Part shown: positions 17,470-26,700 of the stretch, one piece after another
How the letters are laid out: each line of letters starts with the position of its first letter
How positions within the stretch are numbered: the stretch's first letter is position 1
Assembly (NCBI GenBank): GCA_905235835.1
Contig: CAJONQ010000007.1
Location: 1 to 39,213, forward strand
Source of the DNA: an uncultured Prevotella sp.
GTDB taxonomy: Bacteria > Bacteroidota > Bacteroidia > Bacteroidales > Bacteroidaceae
Direction of reading: 5' to 3'
DNA length: 39,213 bases
Translations under genes and position numbers: made by a program
The notes under the pieces: model-generated
Databases searched by the model: none
Seen by the model: the letters and a program-made list of their open reading frames with translations, nothing else
What the model was told of the DNA's origin: nothing

Positions 17470-19692
17470 ATGAATATGGAAACATTAAGATTTCAGGTTG
17501 TCGGTGAGGCTTTCAAGAAGAAGCCGCTCGACGTGGAAGTACCAGCAGAGAGACCAGCCAGTTATTTTGGTAAGAAGGTCTTCAACCGTGAGAAGATGTA
17601 TAAGTATCTTCCCAAGGATGTTTATGAGAAGATGATTGACGTGATGGACAACGGCGCACGTCTCGACCGTCAGATTGCCGATGCTGTAGCCGCCGGCATG
17701 AAACAGTGGGCTACGGAGAATGGTGTCACCCACTATACGCACTGGTTCCAGCCTCTGACAGAGGGTACCGCAGAGAAGCATGACTCGTTTATCGAGCACG
17801 ACGGCAAGGGTGGCATGGTGGAGGAGTTCACTGGTAAGCTGCTCGTCCAGCAGGAGCCTGACGCTTCTTCGTTCCCCAGTGGTGGTATCCGCTCTACCTT
17901 CGAGGCTCGCGGCTATTCCGCATGGGACCCCACCTCACCCGTGTTTATCATTGACGACACGCTTTGTATCCCTACAGTGTTCATCAGTTATAGCGGTGAG
18001 GCACTCGACTACAAAGCTCCGCTGCTTCGTGCGCTCCATGCTGTGAATGTCGCTGCCACTGATGTTTGTCACTATTTCGACCCGGAGGTGAAGAAGGTCA
18101 CTTCTAACCTCGGATGGGAACAGGAGTATTTCCTCGTGGATGAGGGACTCTATGCCGCACGTCCTGACTTGCTGTTGACGGGTCGTACACTGATGGGACA
18201 TGACTCTGCGAAGAACCAGCAGATGGACGACCACTACTTCGGAAGTATTCCAGAGCGTGTCGCTGCCTTCATGAAGGAACTGGAGATTGTCGCCCTCGAA
18301 CTGGGTATTCCTTGTAAGACGCGTCATAATGAGGTGGCTCCTAACCAGTTTGAGTTGGCTCCTATCTTCGAGGAGACGAACCTTGCCGTCGACCATAACA
18401 TGCTGTTGATGTCTGTCATGAAGCGTGTGGCTCGCAAGCACGGCTTCCGTGTGCTGCTGCATGAGAAACCATTCGACGGCATCAACGGTAGTGGTAAGCA
18501 TAACAACTGGAGTCTGTCAACGGACAATGGGGTGCTGCTGCATGCACCTGGCAAGACCCCGGAGCAGAACCTGCGCTTCGCCACCTTTATCGTGGAGACG
18601 CTGATGGGTGTGTATCGTCATAACGGACTGCTGAAGGCTTCGATCATGAGTGCTACCAATGCGCATCGCTTGGGAGCGAACGAGGCTCCTCCTGCCATCA
18701 TCTCCTCGTTCTTGGGCAAACAGGTGTCTGAGTTGCTCGACCATATTGAGAAGGCAGACGTGAAGGACATCCTCGCCATGGCTGGCAAGCAGGGTATGAA
18801 GATGGATATCCCTGAGATTCCAGAACTGTTTATCGACAATACGGACCGTAACCGTACTTCTCCTTTTGCCTTCACTGGTAACCGTTTCGAGTTCCGTGCC
18901 GTGGGCAGCGAGGCTAACTGTGCGTCTGCGATGATCGCCCTGAACAGTGCGGTCGCTGAGGCACTCGTCAACTTCAAGAAGCGGGTGGATGCTCGTATTC
19001 CTGAGTTCGAGAAGAAACTGGAGGGTACTGGTCATAGTGCTACTTTCCATGCTATCATCGACGTGCTGCGTGAGGATATCAAGACGTGTAAGCCCATCCG
19101 TTTCGACGGTAACGGCTATAGCGACGAGTGGGTCGTAGAGGCTACCAAGCGTGGACTGGACGTGGAGAAGTCTTGTCCTGTCATCTTCGAGCGTTACCTC
19201 GATGCGGAGAGCATCCAGATGTTCGAGAGCTTAGGGGTGATGACGCAGAAGGAGTTGGAGGCTCGTAATGAGGTGAAATGGGAGACTTACACGAAGAAGA
19301 TACAGATTGAGGCTCGTGTGCTGGGTGACCTCTCCATGAACCATATCATTCCTGTCGCTACCCGTTACCAGAGTCAACTGCTGAAGAACGTGGAGAATAT
19401 GGCGGAGGTGTTCCCTGTTGACAAGGCGGAGAAACTGTCTGCTCGTAACCTGAAACTGATCGAGGAGATCGCTGAGCGCACCTCTTCCATCGAGCGGCAG
19501 GTGGAGGAACTGGTGAATGCCCGTAAACTCGCCAATAAGATTGAGGACGAGCACGAGAAAGCGATCGCCTATCATGACAAGGTGGAGCCGAAACTGGATG
19601 ACATCCGTTACCAGATTGACAAATTGGAACTGATCGTTGACGATGCGCTGTGGCCACTGCCCAAGTATCGTGAACTGCTGTTCATCCGATAA
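17470..19692 (+). CDS. glnN: Glutamine synthetase, type III (GlnN)
   Basis: Makes glutamine from glutamate, ammonium and ATP. At 740 aa it is far longer than GlnA type I (about 470 aa) and matches the type III enzyme described from Bacteroides and relatives. Motifs visible are the N-terminal family block (RPASYFGKKVFN), LGWEQEYFLVD, TRHNEVAPNQFELAP, and the ATP/ammonia region INGSGKHNNWS near residue 338. A charged, partly coiled-coil C-terminal segment (about residues 650-720) is usual for the family. No Tyr-containing adenylylation loop of the type I enzyme is recognisable. The start could also be the second ATG (17476). It is the last gene of the operon, 22 bases after dapL, and is followed by a terminator. 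Confidence 0.96.
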   Translation: MNMETLRFQVVGEAFKKKPLDVEVPAERPASYFGKKVFNREKMYKYLPKDVYEKMIDVMDNGARLDRQIADAVAAGMKQWATENGVTHYTHWFQPLTEGTAEKHDSFIEHDGKGGMVEEFTGKLLVQQEPDASSFPSGGIRSTFEARGYSAWDPTSPVFIIDDTLCIPTVFISYSGEALDYKAPLLRALHAVNVAATDVCHYFDPEVKKVTSNLGWEQEYFLVDEGLYAARPDLLLTGRTLMGHDSAKNQQMDDHYFGSIPERVAAFMKELEIVALELGIPCKTRHNEVAPNQFELAPIFEETNLAVDHNMLLMSVMKRVARKHGFRVLLHEKPFDGINGSGKHNNWSLSTDNGVLLHAPGKTPEQNLRFATFIVETLMGVYRHNGLLKASIMSATNAHRLGANEAPPAIISSFLGKQVSELLDHIEKADVKDILAMAGKQGMKMDIPEIPELFIDNTDRNRTSPFAFTGNRFEFRAVGSEANCASAMIALNSAVAEALVNFKKRVDARIPEFEKKLEGTGHSATFHAIIDVLREDIKTCKPIRFDGNGYSDEWVVEATKRGLDVEKSCPVIFERYLDAESIQMFESLGVMTQKELEARNEVKWETYTKKIQIEARVLGDLSMNHIIPVATRYQSQLLKNVENMAEVFPVDKAEKLSARNLKLIEEIAERTSSIERQVEELVNARKLANKIEDEHEKAIAYHDKVEPKLDDIRYQIDKLELIVDDALWPLPKYRELLFIR

Positions 19693-19730
19693 GAAAGATT
19701 CAGACAACTACTTCTTTTTTTGGTTGTTTG

Positions 19731-19816
19731 AAGTTTGCGAAAGGCGAGTGCAGGACTGAGTTTACTCATGTTCTGCCGAGCCGAGGACAGACTCGGACGT
19801 GAGTTCAAGTTTGCGA
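19731..19816. repeat. Candidate interspersed repeat with nested palindromes
   Basis: The 10-mer AAGTTTGCGA occurs at 19731-19740 and again at 19807-19816, bounding a segment with nested inverted sequence: GGCGAGTGCAG (19743-19753) against CTGCCGAGCC (19773-19782), with TGAGT-TT-ACTCA (19757-19768) inside. The wording 'GGCGAGTGCAG ... TTCTGCCGAG' resembles repeats I recall between genes in Prevotella. Only one copy is in this window, so repetition itself is not shown here. Confidence 0.45.
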
Positions 19817-19856
19817 GGGCCCTTGACGCTGCGACAGCGTCAGGTCCCTTTTTTGT
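19817..19856 (+). terminator. Rho-independent terminator of the gltB-glnN operon
   Basis: The arm GGGCCCTTGACGCTG pairs with CAGCGTCAGGTCCC around a three-base loop (about 14 pairs, one bulge). Six T residues, a G and more T residues follow at 19849-19860. It lies 125 bases after the glnN stop. Confidence 0.88.
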
Positions 19857-20050
19857 TTTTGATAGTACCCACATGAATGGCTGATGCCTCCGATCGCAGT
19901 TAGAAGTGCCTTCCGTAGGGGTAGCCAATTACCGTTGTTGGGGTATTAGTGCCGTCCTTCGAGGGGTAAAGTGGCATCCTTTCAACCGTTCGGCTATAGC
20001 CGAAAGCAACTCGCTCAAAAAACAGTCGTTGCCAACTTCAACGGAAGACA
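19857..20050. other. Non-coding stretch with a 16-bp perfect palindrome
   Basis: Between the glnN terminator and the end of the DUF4369-like gene no convincing gene is seen. The perfect palindrome TTCGGCTATAGCCGAA is at 19989-20004 (six-base arms with a TATA centre if folded). The following GCAACTCGCTCAAAAAACAG reads like repeat-family sequence. It may end transcription of the minus-strand operon weakly; no T run is next to it on that strand. Confidence 0.4.
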
Positions 20051-20677
20051 TCATTGTTTCATTAATATCGGATGCCTCATCCATTTCGGAGAGTCTTTGG
20101 TGACCTCATCAAGATACCTGAAAGCCTGTTCTGGAAAACAATAGAGAATCCATGCAGGGATATTGTTGTCTTTATTCTCCAACATCACCTTCCGGACGAG
20201 CTCACGTTGTTCTGTTTCCATCTTTGCACGTATAGTTCTCTCCTGAGCACGTGCTTCCTCCCACGCCTTAGGGTCTTCGGAGAAAACATCAATATGAAAT
20301 GTGCCAGGTCCTGCACTCCGTATTGCTCTGACTGTGTTTTGCAAACGTTGTGACATAGGGGAGCCCTCTACTATACCATCCCTTATATCGACTGTAATAT
20401 GGCGACTGTCGGGAATGAGTACAAAGCCACCACGATCAGGTCTGTCTTTGTTGTCTTGCAAGCGAATAAAGTCATTCTTATCCACTTCAACAGTAACAGA
20501 GAACTTCGCATCGTTGACGGGGACACGCTGTGCATTAGCCGTGTCTTTGTTGATAATCAGGTACAGTGTAGTCTGTGAAGGCGACGTTGTACCGTCAATT
20601 ACCAATTTCACTTTCTTCGCACACACATTCAGGGCTACCATTATGAGCACTGAAAACATCATTCTTCTTGCATTCAT
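20051..20677 (-). CDS. Exported DUF4369-like protein of unknown function
   Basis: The 208-aa product has a hydrophobic N-terminal export signal (MMFSVLIMVALNVCA). The cysteine there lies in LNVC, a poor lipobox, so simple cleavage is as likely as lipoprotein processing. Residues about 22-110 form a beta-rich segment with the pattern of DUF4369 (LVIDGTTSPSQTTLYL, then FVLIPDSRHITVDIRDG). This domain usually sits in front of a thioredoxin-like domain in Bacteroidetes proteins of about 350 aa. Here the rest is a charged helical region (EEARAQERTIRAKMETEQRE) and a short tail; no CxxC thioredoxin motif is present. It may be a naturally short member or a truncated one. The start overlaps the ispH stop by four bases (ATGA). 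It is the last gene of its operon. Confidence 0.72.
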   Translation of the reverse strand: MNARRMMFSVLIMVALNVCAKKVKLVIDGTTSPSQTTLYLIINKDTANAQRVPVNDAKFSVTVEVDKNDFIRLQDNKDRPDRGGFVLIPDSRHITVDIRDGIVEGSPMSQRLQNTVRAIRSAGPGTFHIDVFSEDPKAWEEARAQERTIRAKMETEQRELVRKVMLENKDNNIPAWILYCFPEQAFRYLDEVTKDSPKWMRHPILMKQ

Positions 20678-21549
20678 TGTCTTTTATTTATTATGATTGA
20701 ATCTTTCTGCAACGCATCGCGGCACTGTTCCATCAGCCATTTGGGAGTACTGGTGGCACCACAGATACCTACCGTCTGAACTCCTTCGAGCCAGGAAGGG
20801 TCTATCTCTTCTGGTCCCTCTATGAGATGGGCATTAGGATTGACACGCAGACACTCGTTGAAAAGCACCTTTCCATTACTGCTCTTCCTTCCGCAAACAA
20901 AGAGGGTAAGGTCATGCTTCGTAGCGAAGTTTGAGATATTCGGCATGCGGTTTGCCACATTACGACAAATGGTGTCGAAACTCCTGAAGGTCCCTGAAGG
21001 GGAGATATGCTGCTGGATATACTCGATGATACGATGGAACTCATCGAGCGACTTCGTTGTCTGCGAATATAGATAGATGTCACGGGTGAAGTCGAGTTTC
21101 ATCACTTCCTCGAAACTCTCGATGACGATAGCCGTCGACTGTGTCTGTCCCACCAGTCCAAGAACCTCCGCATGACCTTTTTTGCCGAAGATGACGATTT
21201 GTCCATTACCTGCCTCATACTGCTTTTTGATTTTCCGTTGGAGCTGGAGCACCACAGGACAGGTGGCATCAATAATCTCAATGTTGTTACGACAGGCGAG
21301 CTCATAAGTAGCAGGAGGCTCACCATGTGCACGCAGCAACACCTTCACATCATGCAACTTGCGCATCTCGTCATGATTGATGGTGATGAGTCCCATCTGG
21401 CGCAGCCGGTCGCATTCCATGCCATTGTGCACAATATCACCCAGACAATAGAGGGTGTTACCCTTTGCCAGTTCCTCCTCTGCTTTCTGGATGGCGGTCG
21501 TCACTCCAAAGCAGAACCCACTACCGTTGTCAATCTCTATCTGTAGCAT
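20674..21549 (-). CDS. ispH: 4-hydroxy-3-methylbut-2-enyl diphosphate reductase
   Basis: Last enzyme of the MEP isoprenoid pathway, an iron-sulfur reductase making IPP and DMAPP in the cytoplasm. The 291-aa protein has the three cluster cysteines in their usual settings: Cys13 (GFCFGV), the DATCPVV motif near residue 97, and Cys263 (VGICGATSTP). The substrate-binding HG pair occurs as RAHGEPP, and SNGKVLFNE carries the Ser/Asn contacts. Length is normal and there is no fused S1 domain. It lies 32 bases after meaB. Confidence 0.96.
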   Translation of the reverse strand: MLQIEIDNGSGFCFGVTTAIQKAEEELAKGNTLYCLGDIVHNGMECDRLRQMGLITINHDEMRKLHDVKVLLRAHGEPPATYELACRNNIEIIDATCPVVLQLQRKIKKQYEAGNGQIVIFGKKGHAEVLGLVGQTQSTAIVIESFEEVMKLDFTRDIYLYSQTTKSLDEFHRIIEYIQQHISPSGTFRSFDTICRNVANRMPNISNFATKHDLTLFVCGRKSSNGKVLFNECLRVNPNAHLIEGPEEIDPSWLEGVQTVGICGATSTPKWLMEQCRDALQKDSIIINKRQ

Positions 21550-21581
21550 TATCTTTTCTTATTTTACAGTATCTATAGTCA

Positions 21582-22673
21582 CTATAAATGATAATATTCG
21601 TTGAGCAGACTCTGCGCAGCCGTGAAGGAGGTTTGCTTTCCTGCAAGTACGGTCTGTTCCACCGCCTCTAACTTCTGCTGTATCACTGGATTGTTATAGA
21701 AGTTCATTCGTAAATGCTCATTGATCGTCTCATACATCCAGTATTTCGACTGCTCATTACGGCGATAGTCAAAATAACCGTTTGCCTTGACGAAGTCGAT
21801 ATACTGATAGATCATGTCCCATATCTCCTTGATACCCAAACCAAAGAAGCCACTGTAACACATCACCTTTGGCAACCAACCGCTTTCCGGCATGGGGAAG
21901 AAATGGAGGGCATTACGGAAGTTAGTGGCAGCCATCTGACACTTGTCCACATTCTCACCATCACACTTATTGATGACGATGCCGTCACTGATCTCCATAA
22001 TACCTCGTTTGATACCCTGCAACTCATCCCCTGTACCAGCCAGTTGGATGAGTAGGAAGAAGTCAACCATCGAATGACATGCCGTCTCACTCTGTCCGAC
22101 ACCTACCGTCTCCACGAATATCTTATCAAAGCCTGCCGCCTCGCATAGGATAATCGTCTCACGAGTCTTACGGGCCACACCACCCAAAGAACCAGCTGTG
22201 GGACTAGGTCGTATGAACGAGTCAGGATGAACGGAGAGTTTCTCCATACGCGTCTTATCGCCCAAGATACTACCTTTCGAGCGTTCCGAACTGGGGTCAA
22301 TGGCAAGGACGGCGAGTTTTCCCCCTTTCTCTTTCAACACATGTACGCCAAAAGCGTCAATAGATGTCGACTTACCCGCACCTGGTACTCCACTGATACC
22401 CACACGGATAGAATTGCCGCTATATGGCAGACACTTATTAATGACCTCCTGTGCCTTTGCCTGATGGGCTGGATTGACACTCTCCACCAAGGTCACTGCT
22501 TGAGAGAGGATAGTCACATCACCTTTGACAATTCCCTCCACCATCTCCGCAGCAGTCATCTCATGACGTTTAAAACGCTTACGTTGCAGATATGGATTAA
22601 TGATAGAAGGCTGCTCCACCCCACTATTCACTTGCAGTCCTGCGTATTCAGCACTATTTTCTGGATGTTCCAT
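21582..22673 (-). CDS. meaB: Methylmalonyl-CoA mutase-associated GTPase (MeaB/ArgK family)
   Basis: G3E-type GTPase that protects and reloads the B12 enzyme methylmalonyl-CoA mutase, used by this group in the succinate-propionate route. The 363-aa protein has the P-loop GVPGAGKS, the LAVLAIDPSS motif, an ETVGVGQSE switch segment and the base-recognition NKCDGEN. An N-terminal helical part (about residues 30-90) and a C-terminal dimerisation arm match the family. The mutase genes themselves are not in this window. It starts five bases after the DUF1573 gene, so it belongs to the same transcript. Confidence 0.93.
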   Translation of the reverse strand: MEHPENSAEYAGLQVNSGVEQPSIINPYLQRKRFKRHEMTAAEMVEGIVKGDVTILSQAVTLVESVNPAHQAKAQEVINKCLPYSGNSIRVGISGVPGAGKSTSIDAFGVHVLKEKGGKLAVLAIDPSSERSKGSILGDKTRMEKLSVHPDSFIRPSPTAGSLGGVARKTRETIILCEAAGFDKIFVETVGVGQSETACHSMVDFFLLIQLAGTGDELQGIKRGIMEISDGIVINKCDGENVDKCQMAATNFRNALHFFPMPESGWLPKVMCYSGFFGLGIKEIWDMIYQYIDFVKANGYFDYRRNEQSKYWMYETINEHLRMNFYNNPVIQQKLEAVEQTVLAGKQTSFTAAQSLLNEYYHL

Positions 22674-22678
22674 GTCTA

Positions 22679-23746
22679 TTATTTCACATTTATCGTTATG
22701 ATGACTTTCGATTGATCCGGGTCGTTGGTAATCATCAGGATACGGGGTTTCGTACGTACTTTCATCAATACATCACGTTGCGCCGTAATCTTTAACTTTG
22801 TTGACTCCCCAGTCTGAAGTGTACTCTTGCCCAATGATATTTGAAGTCCCTCCGTAAACATCTGTAACGAGGAGATGGTCAAAGGCGTACGACCCGTATT
22901 GGATATCTGTATCTCGTCTTTCTTCTTCGACTTTCCATCAAAAACGATGTCTACCTGGTCCTTGGACAGGTACATCTTCGGCGCATACTGTTTCTGGGTA
23001 GCCGTCATCTTTATAAACGAAGGCAATAACACCGTAGACACGCCAATCAGGTTTTCCTTCGTCGCTTTGTCACCTGGGTTAGCGGCAAGATAGACAGACT
23101 CCTGCGTCAGTCCGTAATCACTGACCTTGTTAGAGTTAAGTGTCACACTAATCGTTGCTGTTCGACCTGGACGAATCTCCTCCGGTGCTACCGTTGCAGA
23201 CAGGTAGGAAGGGAGGTGCATCAGGTTAGGACGCATCAAACCAGTACCGTTGTTAAGCACATGGATTTGAGTGACAGGCATCTCTCCTTTATTGACATTA
23301 TCAAACTCCAATTCGTTCTTGTCAATACGCATATTACCCATCTCTATCGGATAATCACCAGAGAAATCCTGATAGTCTGCCGACACGATACCCTTCATCC
23401 GGATATACACAGGTTTCTTTGTACCATTCGAGATAATAGCCGCCTGCTTGTCGAAATGTCCCAGCATCTTGGCATCATAAGTCATCTTAATCTCGAATTT
23501 ATCACCCATGCCGATCTCGGTCTTGGGATAATCCACTGTCGTACAATTACAGTCTGGCTGTACCGACTCTATCCGCAACCGCCTAACACTTTTGTTCTTA
23601 AACTCAAACACGGCAGTGACTGGCTGTTGAAAGCCAGTCTTACCCACATCAATCGTTGTCTTCGTCGCAATCAGTTTCTGTGCTGATACTGGTAGCATCG
23701 TCAGCACCAGCAAGGAAGTTATTAGTGTTTTTTTATTCATATTCAT
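22679..23746 (-). CDS. Exported DUF1573-domain protein
   Basis: The 355-aa precursor has a clear signal peptide (KKTLITSLLVLTMLPVSAQ). The mature part is a series of Ig-like beta domains. The first is a typical DUF1573 unit (FEFKNKSVRRLRIESVQPDCNCTTVDYPKTE, with the CNCT motif), and two further ASH/DUF1573-like repeats follow, for example FDNVNKGEMPVTQIHVLNNG. Such proteins are periplasmic or surface-exposed; their biochemical role is not known. The start overlaps the stop of the alpha-2-macroglobulin gene by four bases (ATGA), suggesting a joint function. A second ATG two codons in is equally usable. Confidence 0.85.
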   Translation of the reverse strand: MNMNKKTLITSLLVLTMLPVSAQKLIATKTTIDVGKTGFQQPVTAVFEFKNKSVRRLRIESVQPDCNCTTVDYPKTEIGMGDKFEIKMTYDAKMLGHFDKQAAIISNGTKKPVYIRMKGIVSADYQDFSGDYPIEMGNMRIDKNELEFDNVNKGEMPVTQIHVLNNGTGLMRPNLMHLPSYLSATVAPEEIRPGRTATISVTLNSNKVSDYGLTQESVYLAANPGDKATKENLIGVSTVLLPSFIKMTATQKQYAPKMYLSKDQVDIVFDGKSKKKDEIQISNTGRTPLTISSLQMFTEGLQISLGKSTLQTGESTKLKITAQRDVLMKVRTKPRILMITNDPDQSKVIITINVK

Positions 23747-26700
23747 TCTTTCACTGTTAAAGTCTCCGACTTCGCTGTAGCTCGATATTCAGGAGAATAT
23801 GCGCACTGTACAGTACACGTTCCTGTCTCATAGACTCCAGCACGGTCGATATAGTACTCCGTCTCCAGCACATGCTTTCCTTTGGCAATACCATGGTAGT
23901 AGTAATTGGTGGAGAAATCCTTCGGTGAGCAATAGGCACCATTGTGATAACCAGACAACTGGCGTACAGGCTCCATGCATGCGGCACGACGGTCAAGCAC
24001 CTGTACAAAGTCAAGGTCACGAGTAGAGGTAATGGTGATGCGCACCTTGATACGGTCACCCACTTTGAGTGGAGCCGTTAGTTTTTTACCATTAGTCGTT
24101 AACAATTCACGTTTCACGGTAATACCACTCTGAGCATCCTCCACCTCAGAGGTCTTCTGCATAAACTGAGCATAGACAGCACCCCATGAAGAGCCTGTAG
24201 AGGTCTTCGTCGCAGTAAACTCCTTACCCTTCGGCTCATGGATTGCCGTCTTCACATAGCCAATACCTGCTGTTGCCTTTGGCAATTCAATCGGCTGCTG
24301 ATCGATAGCAAGTACGGTAGGCTCTTGAGCGGCAAGCAGATTCACCTGATTGAAAAGGAAAGCATAGATAGCGTTCACACTATTGATAGGAGTATCCCAT
24401 ACCTGAGTGCGTTTCTCCTGCAACAACCAACGACGCATCTCGTCAATCGTCTTAACATCTGTAGAATCAACATATTTGATAGCCTCGATGGCAGCCACCT
24501 CTGTTGGTATCTTATAGCTATACCATGAATAACCAGCACGTGGTGTGTCATAGTAACGTCCCATCTCCTCTGTAAAGACAGTATACTCTTTCAGGCTCTG
24601 CACATATTCCTTAGCGGTCTTGGTATCACCATTTTGTTGGAGAATAACAGTTGTCATCGCCTTCTCATAGATAGTCTGTCGCTTGATGTCCTTCTTCAAT
24701 AACGGCATGAGGTATTTTTTTGCATCTGCTGCCTTATCAGACAAATTACGTTGGGCGATCGCATTAGTATAGAGCCAGCGCAAAGCGGTGAATGAGGGGA
24801 ACGACGGCTTGACACCCTTCTTCTCCCATTTCCTCATTTCCTTCACCATCTTGATGACCTCACCGTCCATATAGTCCATTGCCTTTGACAGCATACGGTC
24901 CATATCTTTATTTCCATCCGTCATGACCTGCAGACGGGTCAGCATCTCTGCGATACTCATCGTGATATAAGGACTACTTGGCATCTCAGGATACCATGTG
25001 AAAGCACCATCACTCTTCTGCAGTTTCTCCAATTTCTCCCAAGCTGCAGCCAGACGGTTGCTAATCATATTCTCATCGAAGAAGTCGGAAAGGCGTTGTT
25101 TCTGCTCCACCTCACGATCCGCATCATTCACCCAAGGTGTCTCTGCCAAGATGATATCCTTCAACTCCTGATTCTTCTCCAAGTTACTATTCAAAGATGT
25201 CTCGTTACCCATCATTCCCGAGCCATGCTCGCCTACCCGTAACCTTTCCCGTTTCCATTGCTCAAAGACATACTTGGCTTGAGGCGTCTGTTTTAGGATG
25301 GTTTTGGCAAGCAGGTTAGAGTAATAGGACGCTGCCTGGTCAATGGCACTCGTCTCGTATGGCTGTCCGAGAGTTGCTAATGACTGCACCATCAGCCATG
25401 CAGGATTGTTGGTATACTCTACGGTCAGTTTCTGTTGTGACGTACCAACGGGAAACAGTTTGGTCAGATCAACTACCTTAACACCCGGCTCATGCTGTGT
25501 GAACGGTACCGTCTTAGTTACTCGCTCCTTGTCTGGAAAGATGGGCAGGTAATGCTGCTCACCATCCGAGAAGTCAGCACCCTTTGCCGTCATCCTACAG
25601 ATGAGCAATGAGTATTTCTCGTCAGGCTGGTAACTGAAAGTGACATGTCCCGTCTTTCCAGCCTCCACAGCGAATGTCTGCTGATCAGAGAAGACAACCT
25701 GTTCGGTCTCCGGATCCAGCAACTCGATACATGCCGTACCCTGCTGTGCTTGCTCACTGATATTAAAGATACGTGCTGAGAACTGTGCCTTGTCACCCAT
25801 ACGGACAAAGCGTGGCATATTGGGTTGTATCATCACATCCTTCTGGGCAATGGTCTCACCTCCCAGACTACCTGTCTTCATATCCGTGGTATGGGCAACA
25901 CCCATGAATTTCCATGTTGTCAGACTCTCCGGCAAAGTGAATGTGAGGGTCACACCGCCATCCTTGTCGGCAGTAAGTGTCGGATAGAAGAATGCGGTCT
26001 CCTGCATATTCTCACGCAGCTGTACAGACTCTTTTTCCTCTTCAGTAGCATCGTCTGTTACCTTCTGACGAGTTTCCTTAACCACTTCCTTAGCTTTCAG
26101 CACTTCACCTGTTGCCTCATAGTTACCCGCCATGCCTACAGCATTCGCCATCATCATGGGCTCCTCCATGGCAACTGCCCCGTCTGCCATTGCAGAGGCT
26201 CTCATCAATCGTCTGCCACCCATATAATTCCTACCGAAAGCCAAATAACGGTCTGGATAAATGCTATGGTCGAAACGACTGTAAAAGAAATCGGGAACAC
26301 TTAACAAATTGGCTCGTTGCGCACCATGGGTGCTCACACTACCAAAACGCATGAAGGTCCATGAAGTATATGTCTGAGGCACCGACAAACGAGGATAAAG
26401 ACTCCAGTAATGAGAGGCAAGTTGGTCAAGACTCTTATCGTAAAGCACTGCCATCAACTGGGCTTCTGCCGGTTTGCCATCTTTGTCCTTAATACTCAGT
26501 CGCCACTCTTCCTGCTGTCCTGGCTTCAGTCGGTCACGGAACGTCTCCCACTTCAAAGTCAGATTTTTATCAGGAAGGGGACGACTTATCGTTGTCGTAT
26601 GAAGATAACTGATACCGTTCTTCACCCAAGCAAAGGCAAGGGTCAATCCATTGCCATATTTCTCTTGATAGGTAAATTTCTTATTCCACAAAGAACGGTT

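Noticed and set aside
19701..19730. A second terminator just after glnN (CAGACAACTA against TGGTTGTTTG)
   Set aside because: The T run is in the loop, not after the stem, and the stem has mismatches. The hairpin at 19817-19856 is far stronger.
19906..20103. A 65-codon plus-strand frame in the glnN/DUF4369 gap
   Set aside because: It has no start context, no domain, and runs through the palindrome and into the opposite-strand gene.
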